Assembly: GCA_016702545.1 (NCBI GenBank)
Contig: JADJDT010000010.1
Span: 1 to 8,364 of the forward strand
Reading direction: 5' to 3'
DNA from: Pseudomonadota bacterium
Lineage (GTDB): Bacteria; Myxococcota_A; Polyangia; GCA-2747355
DNA length: 8,364 nucleotides
The translations under genes and the position numbers were made by a program. Shown here in pieces: positions 1 to 5,923 of this stretch. The notes below the pieces were generated by a model. The model was not told the DNA's origin. It ran no database searches and saw only the letters and a list, made by a program, of their open reading frames with translations. The number at the start of each line of letters is the position of its first letter. Position 1 is the first letter of the stretch.

Positions 1-1
1 C

Positions 2-169
2 GACTGCGGCACCTGCTACACGACCTGCGGCAAGCACGGCTGCGAGCCGGGGGAGACCTGCTCGAGCTGCCCCGGGGACTGCGGGGCCTGCGCGGCGCCG
101 GTCTGCGGCAACGCGAGCTGCGATGCGGGCGAGAGCTGCGGCTCGTGTCCGGGGGATTGCGGGGCCTGC
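2..169 (+). other. Cys-rich disulfide repeat spacer (end of), first copy
   Basis: Three partial or full units of the pattern CG...CE/D.GE.C..CPGDCGAC fall within 56 residues. Regular Cys pairs with Pro-Gly-Asp turns suggest small disulfide-stabilised modules linking propellers. Such repeats are common in secreted myxobacterial proteins, although I cannot name a specific domain family for this one. The matching region of the downstream gene is 6178..6346 and differs only by silent changes. Confidence 0.8.
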
Positions 170-2266
170 GGCGGCACGGCCTGGGGGCAGCCGGCGGGGG
201 CGATCAGCGCGTCCTTGCAGGCGGTGAGCTTCCCCGTCAACACGAGCGTGGGCTTCGCGGCGGGCACCAACGGCACGCTGCTCAAGAGCACGGACAGCGG
301 GGCGAGCTGGACGGCGCTGGGCGCGGGCACGGCGGCGACGCTGCGGGCGCTGGCCTTCGTGGATGCGCAGACGGGCCTGGCGGCGGGCGATGGCGGCGTG
401 CTGCTCAAGACCACGAATGGCGGCCTGAGCTGGACGGCGCTGACCTCGGGCACCACGGCCACGCTGCGGGCGCTGGCGCTGCTCGATGGGCTGAACGGCT
501 TCGCCGCGGGCGATGGCGGGGTGCTGCTCAAGACGACCAATGGCGGCACGAGCTGGACGGCGCTGACCTCGGGCACGGCGGCCGCGCTGCGGGCGCTGCG
601 CTTCGTCGATGCGCAGACGGGCTTCGCGGCCGGCGACGGCGGGGTGTTGCTCAAGACCACCAACGGCGGCACGAGCTGGGCCCCGCTGACCTCGGGCACG
701 GCGGCCACGCTGCGGGCGCTGGCCTTCGTCGACGCGCAGACGGGCTACGCCGCCGGCGACAACGGCACGATCCTCAAGACGACCAACGGCGGCACGGGCT
801 GGAGCACGTTGACCACCGGCGTCCACGGGGCCCTGCACGCGCTGGCCTTCCCGCTCGGCGCGCTGCACGGCACGGCGGTCGGCGAGGGCGGCCTGGTGCT
901 GCGCACGACCGACGGCGGCGCCTCGTGGACGCAGGAGAGCTCGGGCACCAGCGAGACGCTGCTGGGGGTGACGATGCCGGCCGACTGGACGATGGGCGTG
1001 GCGGTCGGCGCCAGCGGCACCGTCGTGCGGCGCATCCCGCCCTGGGAGCCCTCGATCCTCTACGACACCGAGGTCGCCAGCCTGGCGCCGCCGACGATCA
1101 TCCCCAGCGCGGTGATGAGCCAGCGCGTGGCCTTCGCCGGCAACAACAGCGGCTGGCTCTATGCGCTGAGCCCCACCTCGCGCGTGCCGCGCTACAGCCC
1201 GGCCCGCCTGGCCGACGCGGTGCAGGGCCGCAGCCCCGTCGGCCCGCTGCCAGGGGACAGCTACCAGACCCTCTACGCCGCCACGGCCGCGGGCCTGGGC
1301 TACGCCGTGAACGCCACCACCGGCGCGCTGCGCTGGACCACGGACGGCGATAGCAGCCTGGCCGGGAATCAGCCCTTGGGCGCGGCGCTGGTCGCGGCCC
1401 CCGTGGTCTCGCCGACGCGCAACCTGGCCTTCTTCGCCACGCGCAACCTCACGGGCGCGCAGAACCGCCTCTTCGCCTTCGATGCCAAGACGGGCGCCTG
1501 CCGCTGGGTGCTCAACGGGAGCTGCGCCGGCGCCACCGGTGCGCTCAACGTGGGCCAGATCAGCGGCAGCCCGATCCACGACGCGACCGCGCGCAAGCTC
1601 TTCCTCACCAGCACCAGCCTCAGCGGCGGCGGCACCGTCTGGGCGGTGGACGCGGGCGACGCCACGCCCGGCACCGTGAGCTGGAGCCGCAACCTCGGCG
1701 ACAGCGACGCCTCGCCGACCTTCGCCGAGACCACGCGCACCAGCCTCTACGTCGGCACCAACAGCGGCCGCCTGCACCGCGTGCGTACGAGCGACGGCGT
1801 GAGCTGCTGGAGCACGACGGGCAGCGGCTGCACCACCTTCGGCGGCAGCGAGCAGGCCTTCTGCACCGCGACCGACGCGCTCGGCACCGCCTGCGCCGCC
1901 GGCAGCGCCATCGCCTCCGGCGTCGTCGTGCTGTGGAGCGGCACGCACACCGGCCGCCTGCTCTTCGCCACCGCCGACGGCCACCTGCGCCTGCTCGACG
2001 CCAACGGCACCCTGGTCTGGAAGACCGCCAGCCCGATCCCCGGCGCCAGCCTGCCCCTGGCCATCCCCGAGCGCGACAGCCTCTTCGTCGGCGCCACCGA
2101 CGGCAAGCTGCGCGAGCTCAGCCTCACCACCGGCGCGGTGCTCAGCACCCAGACCGTCGGCCCCGGCACGGCCGCCGTCGGCAGCCCGACCTACGACACC
2201 CGCGCCGCGATGCTCTACGTCGGGACGTCCACGGGCGTCCTCTACCGCTACAACTTGTCACCCTAG
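2..2266 (+). CDS. Multi-propeller secreted protein, C-terminal part (5' end outside window)
   Basis: The frame is open from the left edge to TAG at 2264-2266, giving 754 visible residues. Order: Cys-rich repeats (residues 1-56) in which CGN..CDAGE.C..CPGDCGAC recurs; a YCF48/BNR-like propeller (about 72-345) of seven units carrying GFAAGDGG..LKTTNGG.SW; and a PQQ/BamB-like propeller (about 346-754) with strands such as YAVNATTGALRW, FAFDAKTGACRW and RLLDANGTLVW. No catalytic motif is visible, so a binding or scaffold role outside the cytoplasm is the reasonable inference; the paired cysteines fit an oxidising compartment. An internal TTG at 215 could be mistaken for a start, but the Cys-rich repeats continue in frame upstream of it, so the true start lies before base 1. 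The downstream gene repeats this whole segment. By analogy the missing N-terminus may hold RCC1 repeats and a lipoprotein signal, but that is not visible here. Confidence 0.9.
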   Translation, partial: DCGTCYTTCGKHGCEPGETCSSCPGDCGACAAPVCGNASCDAGESCGSCPGDCGACGGTAWGQPAGAISASLQAVSFPVNTSVGFAAGTNGTLLKSTDSGASWTALGAGTAATLRALAFVDAQTGLAAGDGGVLLKTTNGGLSWTALTSGTTATLRALALLDGLNGFAAGDGGVLLKTTNGGTSWTALTSGTAAALRALRFVDAQTGFAAGDGGVLLKTTNGGTSWAPLTSGTAATLRALAFVDAQTGYAAGDNGTILKTTNGGTGWSTLTTGVHGALHALAFPLGALHGTAVGEGGLVLRTTDGGASWTQESSGTSETLLGVTMPADWTMGVAVGASGTVVRRIPPWEPSILYDTEVASLAPPTIIPSAVMSQRVAFAGNNSGWLYALSPTSRVPRYSPARLADAVQGRSPVGPLPGDSYQTLYAATAAGLGYAVNATTGALRWTTDGDSSLAGNQPLGAALVAAPVVSPTRNLAFFATRNLTGAQNRLFAFDAKTGACRWVLNGSCAGATGALNVGQISGSPIHDATARKLFLTSTSLSGGGTVWAVDAGDATPGTVSWSRNLGDSDASPTFAETTRTSLYVGTNSGRLHRVRTSDGVSCWSTTGSGCTTFGGSEQAFCTATDALGTACAAGSAIASGVVVLWSGTHTGRLLFATADGHLRLLDANGTLVWKTASPIPGASLPLAIPERDSLFVGATDGKLRELSLTTGAVLSTQTVGPGTAAVGSPTYDTRAAMLYVGTSTGVLYRYNLSP
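215..1036 (+). other. YCF48/BNR-like seven-unit beta-propeller, first copy
   Basis: Seven units of about 40 residues follow each other. Units 2 to 5 begin RAL.F/L.D and carry G.AAGD.G..LKTTNGG.SW. The first (VSFPVNTSVGF) and the last two (HALAFPLG..., LGVTMPADW...) are divergent edge units. Asp/Asn-Gly-Gly-x-x-Trp is the Asp-box-like signature of BNR and photosystem II assembly factor (Ycf48) propellers, and seven blades matches that fold. In myxobacteria this fold is widespread in secreted proteins with no link to photosynthesis. Confidence 0.8.
1037..2263 (+). other. PQQ/BamB-like beta-propeller, first copy
   Basis: I count about eight blade-like strands in which an aromatic-x-hydrophobic stretch is followed by a (D/N)..TG turn and Trp: LYALSP, YAVNATTG, FAFDAKTG, WAVDAGD, HRVRTSDG, RLLDANG, RELSLTTG and the closing YRYNLSP just before the stop. 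This is the PQQ-type repeat pattern shared by BamB and by quinoprotein dehydrogenases. No PQQ- or metal-binding catalytic residues are recognisable, so a non-enzymatic role is more likely. Cysteines at CRWVLNGSC, SCWSTTGSGC and around CTATDALGTAC may form local disulfides. Confidence 0.75.
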
Positions 2267-2350
2267 AACCTGCTGCGCGGCGGGGGGCACCGGCGCGTAG
2301 CGCATTCATGCGAGCGATCGGGCGCATACTGCTCCTATTGAGGTGCAAGC
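2267..2350 (+). promoter_or_regulatory. 84-base intergenic gap between the tandem paralogues
   Basis: This short gap separates the TAG of the first gene from the ATG of the second. I see no convincing rho-independent terminator (no stem followed by a T run) and no clear -35/-10 pair. It contains a small dyad, CGCAT-TC-ATGCG at 2301-2312, and the hexamer GCGCAT twice (2300 and 2322, 22 bases apart). Read-through transcription from the first gene is possible. The sequence upstream of the first gene, which would show whether this leader was duplicated too, is outside the window. Confidence 0.4.
2340..2345 (+). promoter_or_regulatory. Ribosome binding site of the second gene
   Basis: GAGGTG sits five bases before ATG 2351, a strong Shine-Dalgarno match. 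It fixes this start over the out-of-frame ATG at 2308. The signal peptide that follows supports the same start. Confidence 0.8.
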
Positions 2351-2431
2351 ATGCTCACGCTCCATGGTGGCAGAGTTGTGCGCGCGCTCGGGTGGATCGT
2401 TATCGCAGGGCTGACCGCGAGCCTGGGCTGC
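2351..2431 (+). other. Probable lipoprotein signal peptide (Cys27)
   Basis: A basic N-terminus (R8, R11) is followed by the hydrophobic core LGWIVIAGLTASLG and then C27. The lipobox reads S-L-G-C. Gly at -1 is canonical but Ser at -3 is not, so lipidation is likely rather than certain. Ser follows the cysteine, which does not suggest inner-membrane retention by the E. coli Asp+2 rule. An acidic, Ala-rich linker then leads into the NAM tract. Confidence 0.6.
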
Positions 2432-4054
2432 AGCGCCGGTCTGGAGGACGACGCCGCGCCGGTGGGGGTGGCGGCGCGGGCGGCGACGAATGCGGCCAAC
2501 AGCATGAACGCGATGAACGCGATGAACGCGATGAACGCGATGAACGCGATGAACGCGATGAACGCGATGAACGCGATGAACGCGATGAACGCGATGAACG
2601 CGATGAACGCGATGAACGCGATGAACGCGATGAACGCGATGAACGCGATGAACGCGATGAACGCGATGAACACGACCAACAGCGTGACCACCGGCACGCC
2701 GCTCGCCGTGGGCGCGCTGCGCATCCCCTCGACCACGCTGACCGACCTCGGCCGCTACACCCTGGCGCAGACCGAGCTGCTCTGCCCCGCGACGCGCCTC
2801 CCGCACACCTTCGACCAGGGCACGCCGGGCGACCCCAGCGATGATATCGCCGCGCACCTGACCTTCCCGCGCTGGCTCGTGCTCAAGCAGCAGTTCGAGC
2901 GCGTGCGCGTGGCCTGCGCCACGCCGGTGCCCGGCACCTGCGGCAACGGCGTCGTCGACGGCGGCGAGCAGTGCGACACCGGCATCGAGCTCGGCGAGCC
3001 GGGCGCCTGCGAGACGGTCACCGTCGCCATCGACGAGGACCTCGACGGCAACGGCACGCCCGAGACGAGCGTCACCTACGAGGTCTTCTCCGGCATCGGC
3101 CTGGCCTGCGCCGACCGCGCCTACCGCCCCTTCCTGCTGCACCCCACCACCGGCCCCGAGGCCACCTCCAGCCCCGAGACCTTCAACACCTTCTTCCGCT
3201 ACCTCTGCCTGCAGAGCTGGGACGAGGCCCAGGGCAAGGCCGTCTACCGCTGCGGCAAGGGCCTGCTCGCCGCCGGCGTCTCCGGCTACGCGGTCAAGGA
3301 CGGCACCCTCTCGGCGCGCCCGATCTACGTCTCGTCGCTGACCTGGGGCGACGGCGCCGGCAACGTCTGGGACCGCCACTGGCAGTTTCGCGAGCACCAC
3401 ATCGGCTCGATCCCCGAGCCCATCGCCGCCGGGCAGCAGATCGGCTACGCGCTCGACGCCGCCTGGGGCCTCAACCCGCGCGACACGCACCCGGGCGGCG
3501 CGAGCAAGGAGCCCGACTACCTGGCGGCCCTCGCGCTCAAGACCGCCACCAACCGCACCGGCGTCACCGTCAGCCCCTACAACCGGGCCAATGCCACCGG
3601 CGGCCTGAGCTTCGACGCGCGCGAGCTCAACCAGTGCGAGCCCGGCTACCACAGCGTCCCGGACCTCGCCTCCACCGGCGCCCTCGAGCAGGGCATGCTG
3701 CTCAACCTCAGCGTCGCCGGCTGGTACCAGGACGGCTGCACCTGGGCCCGCGACTGGGGCCTGCCCACGCTGCCCACCCAGCAGGTCGGGAGCTGCCAGG
3801 TCTTCGACATCGGCGGCGGCGCGCTGCAGACCCGCATGGGCCTCAACCTCGGCGACGCCACCCCCGCCGCTGCCCCAGCTTCGCCACCTGCGAGCCCGGC
3901 AAGAGCTGCTGCATCGGCCGCTTCGCGCTGGGATATATCCACAGCTGCGCGGTCAAGAGCGACACGACGCTGTGGTGCTGGGGCGACAACGAATACGGCG
4001 AGCTCGGCCGTAGCACGATCGACATGGGCAGCACCGTGGCGCAGCCGGTGTTGA
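2351..4054 (+). CDS. Piece 1: lipoprotein signal, NAM tract and unrecognised N-terminal region
   Basis: This 567-codon reading frame starts at the ATG with a good ribosome binding site. Residues 1-27 form a signal ending S-L-G-C; 53-106 are the (NAM)18 tract; C197-D209 is the myxobacterial motif CGNGVVDGGEQCD; D228-E238 (DEDLDGNGTPE) resembles a calcium-binding DxDxDG loop. Residues about 240-505 hold a Cys/Trp-containing region I do not recognise (for example W-G-D-G near 335 and W-Y-Q-D-G-C near 458). Real coding in this frame ends near 3868. The final 60 or so residues to the stop at 4054 are Ala/Arg/Ser-rich out-of-frame translation of the first RCC1 unit, so the annotated C-terminus is artefactual. 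Confidence 0.75.
   Translation: MLTLHGGRVVRALGWIVIAGLTASLGCSAGLEDDAAPVGVAARAATNAANSMNAMNAMNAMNAMNAMNAMNAMNAMNAMNAMNAMNAMNAMNAMNAMNAMNAMNAMNTTNSVTTGTPLAVGALRIPSTTLTDLGRYTLAQTELLCPATRLPHTFDQGTPGDPSDDIAAHLTFPRWLVLKQQFERVRVACATPVPGTCGNGVVDGGEQCDTGIELGEPGACETVTVAIDEDLDGNGTPETSVTYEVFSGIGLACADRAYRPFLLHPTTGPEATSSPETFNTFFRYLCLQSWDEAQGKAVYRCGKGLLAAGVSGYAVKDGTLSARPIYVSSLTWGDGAGNVWDRHWQFREHHIGSIPEPIAAGQQIGYALDAAWGLNPRDTHPGGASKEPDYLAALALKTATNRTGVTVSPYNRANATGGLSFDARELNQCEPGYHSVPDLASTGALEQGMLLNLSVAGWYQDGCTWARDWGLPTLPTQQVGSCQVFDIGGGALQTRMGLNLGDATPAAAPASPPASPARAAASAASRWDISTAARSRATRRCGAGATTNTASSAVARSTWAAPWRSRC
2507..2668 (+). repeat. Perfect 9-bp minisatellite, 18 copies of AACGCGATG
   Basis: There are 18 uninterrupted, identical copies (162 bases), in frame, encoding (Asn-Ala-Met)18 at residues 53-106. 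The preceding ATG (2504-2506) and the following AAC are partial extra units. Because the unit is nine bases, slippage changes protein length by three residues without frameshifting. No silent substitution has accumulated in any copy, which implies recent expansion or continual homogenisation. The tract lies 25 residues after the putative lipidated cysteine, so it would act as a surface tether of variable length. Confidence 0.97.
2939..2977 (+). other. Myxobacterial Cys-rich motif CGNGVVDGGEQCD
   Basis: C197-x10-C208-D matches the core of the 'myxococcus cysteine-rich repeat' (TIGR02232, related to DUF4215), a disulfide module of secreted myxobacterial proteins. Only one unit is visible and its C-terminal half is not clearly conserved: the acidic DEDLDGNGTPE loop follows within about 20 residues. 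Confidence 0.7.
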
Positions 4055-4153
4055 CCAGCGCCGGCGGGCCGCCCCTGACCGGGGTGCTCGAGGTCGCGCT
4101 GGGCAGAAGCCGCAGCTGCGCGCGACGGGCCGATGGGACCCTCTGGTGTTGGG
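3871..4153 (+). CDS. Piece 2: start of RCC1 array (frame +1 relative to window)
   Basis: After the first break the correct frame reads CPSFATCEPGKSCC, then RCC1 unit 1 (HSCAVKSDTTLWCWGDNEYGELG) and the first half of unit 2 (SRSCARRADGTLWCWG). There is no start codon of its own with a ribosome binding site; it is a continuation of the gene starting at 2351. The cysteine cluster forms a short cap before the propeller. The piece ends where a G run is one base short (GGGG at 4151-4154, where other units of this type have GGGGG). Confidence 0.7.
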
Positions 4154-5923
4154 GCGCAACGAGTACGGCCAACTCGGCGACGGCACGACGGTCGACCGCG
4201 CGAGCCCCGTGGCCGTCACGGCGCTCGGCACGGCGCCGGCCGTCGAGTCGGTCACGCTGGGCTACTTCCACAGCTGCGCGCGGCGGGCCGACGGGACCCT
4301 CTGGTGCTGGGGGCGCAACTACTACGGCCAGCTCGGCGACGGCACGACGGTCGACCGTCCGAGCCCCGTGGCCGTCACGGCGCTGGGCACCGCCGTCGCC
4401 GAGGTCGCGCTGGGCGCTTACCATAGCTGCGCGCGGCGGGCCGACGGAAGCCTGGCGTGCTGGGGCACAAACTGGTCCGGCCAGCTCGGCGACGGCACGA
4501 CGGTCAACCGCCCAAGTCCCGTGGCCGTCACGGCGCTGGGCACTACCGTCGCCGAGGTCGCACTGGGGGGCGCCCACAGCTGCGCGCGGCGGGCCAACGG
4601 AAGCCTTTGGTGCTGGGGGGCAGAACGCTGGGCCAGCTCGGCGACGGCACGACGCGTCCCGCATAGCCCTGTGGCCATTACGGCGCTGGGCACCGCGGTT
4701 GCCCAGGTCGCGCTGGGCGGCAGCCATAGCTGCGCGCGACGGGCCGACGGGAGCCTCTGGTGCTGGGGGCTCAATGATGACGGCCAGCTCGGCGACGGCA
4801 CGACGGGCTTCAGTCACACGAGCCCCATGGCCGTCCCGGCGCTGGGCACTGCGGTTGCCCAGGTCGCGCTGGGCGGCAACCACAGCTGCGTGCGACGGGC
4901 CGACGGGAGCCTCTGGTGCTGGGGACTCAATGATGACGGCCAGCTCGGCGACGGCACGTTAGCCGACGTGCCATCGCCCGCGCGGGCGATCGGGCTTGGC
5001 TGCGACTGCGGCACCGCCGCAGCCCCGTGGTCGTCACGGCGCTGGGCACCACGGTCGCCGAGGTCGCGCTGGGCGTCGAGCACAGCTGCGCGCGGCTTGC
5101 CGAGGGCAGCCTGCGGTGCTGGGGGCTCAACGGCTACGGCCAGCTCGGCGACGGCACGACGACGCCGGCGATCCGCCCGAGCCCCGTGGCCGTCACGGCG
5201 CTGGGCACCGCCGTCGCGCAGGTCGCGCTGGGTTACTACCACGGCTGCGCGCGGCGGCCCAACGGGAGCCTCTGGTGCTGGGGGTCCAACAGCTACGGCC
5301 AGCTCGGCGACGGCACGACGACGCGCCGCCTGAGCCCCGTGGCCGTCACGGCGCTGGGCACCACTGTCGCGCAGGTCGCGCTGGGCGACGTACCAGCCTG
5401 CGCGCGCGGCGGCCCGGACGGGAGCCTGTGGTGCTGGGGGGACAACAGTTACGGCCAGCTCGGCGACGGCACGACGACGCGCCGCCTGCGGCCCGTGGCC
5501 GTCACGGCGCTGGGCACCACTGTCGAGCAAGTCGCGCTGCGTTCCTACCACAGCTGTGCACGGCGAGCCGACGGGAGCCTTTGGTGCTGGGGGTCCAACG
5601 GCCTCGGCCAGCTCGGCGACGGCACGACGGTCGACCGCCTGAGGCCCGTGGCCATCACGGCGCTGGGCACCACCGTCGCGGAGGTCGCGCTGGGCAACTA
5701 CCATGGCTGCGTGCGGCGGGCCGACGGGAGCCTCTGGTGCTGGGGGTACAACTGGTGGGGCCAGCTCGGCGACGGCACGACGGTCGACCGCCCGAGCGCC
5801 GGGGCTGTTACGGCGCTGGGCACCGCCGTCGCCCAGGTCGCGCTGGGCGAGTTCCACAGCTGCGCGCGGCGGGCCGACGGGAGCCTTTGGTGCTGGGGGC
5901 GCAACGGGGTCGGCCAGCTCGGC
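3922..5923 (+). repeat. RCC1-type repeat array, 13 units of about 150-156 bases
   Basis: Thirteen units of about 50 residues follow the pattern HSCARRADGSLWCWG.N..GQLGDGTT...SPVAVTALGT.VAEVALG. RCC1 repeats form seven-bladed propellers in known structures, so 13 units suggest two propellers with one blade missing or unrecognised. The irregular stretch after unit 7 (4960..5026) could be the boundary. Conserved Cys pairs (HSC and WCW) are typical of secreted bacterial RCC1 proteins and would form in-blade disulfides. Units 6/7 and 9/10 are near-identical at the base level, spaced 156 bases, which indicates recent unit duplication. Confidence 0.85.
4146..5333 (+). CDS. Piece 3: RCC1 units 2 to 7
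   Basis: In this frame the array continues from RNEYGQLGDGTT in unit 2 to unit 7 (HSCVRRADGSLWCWGLNDDGQLGDGT, about 4890-4960). Unit 5 is scrambled for about a dozen residues by a compensated shift. Genuine coding ends near 5015, in an irregular stretch reading LADVPSPARAIGLGCDCGTA. From there to the stop at 5333 the translation is Arg/Ala/Ser-rich shadow while RCC1 motifs continue in another frame. The GTG at 4146 is not a believable start; this is a fragment of the larger gene. Confidence 0.6.
   Translation: MLGRNEYGQLGDGTTVDRASPVAVTALGTAPAVESVTLGYFHSCARRADGTLWCWGRNYYGQLGDGTTVDRPSPVAVTALGTAVAEVALGAYHSCARRADGSLACWGTNWSGQLGDGTTVNRPSPVAVTALGTTVAEVALGGAHSCARRANGSLWCWGAERWASSATARRVPHSPVAITALGTAVAQVALGGSHSCARRADGSLWCWGLNDDGQLGDGTTGFSHTSPMAVPALGTAVAQVALGGNHSCVRRADGSLWCWGLNDDGQLGDGTLADVPSPARAIGLGCDCGTAAAPWSSRRWAPRSPRSRWASSTAARGLPRAACGAGGSTATASSATARRRRRSARAPWPSRRWAPPSRRSRWVTTTAARGGPTGASGAGGPTATASSATARRRAA

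Larger units (their letters stand above)
1..2188 (+). repeat. Long direct repeat, copy A (partner 6178..8364)
   Basis: By hand alignment there are about 78 substitutions plus one single-base gap over 2188 bases (about 96% identical). The offset is 6177 bases before the gap and 6176 after it. It extends past both window edges: the left end is cut by the window start and the partner by the window end. Confidence 0.95.

Noticed and set aside
145..1353. 402-codon + strand frame overlapping the first gene
   Set aside because: It is out of frame with the clear YCF48 repeats and rich in Arg/Gly/Ala; a shadow.
1037..2263. Quinoprotein dehydrogenase
   Set aside because: The PQQ-type blade pattern is present, but I see no cofactor-binding or catalytic residues and no haem motif.
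2507..2668. CRISPR-like or phage-type repeat array
   Set aside because: The units are 9 bp, contiguous and without spacers, and they are translated; this is a coding minisatellite.
2335..2736. Minus-strand (IAF)n hydrophobic protein resembling a membrane segment
   Set aside because: It is simply the reverse reading of the AACGCGATG repeat, with no supporting start signal or flanking domain.
2306..3652. 448-codon minus-strand frame including an (HRV)n tract
   Set aside because: The minisatellite is open in five of six frames, which lengthens false frames. The + strand has a ribosome binding site, a signal peptide and a known Cys motif.
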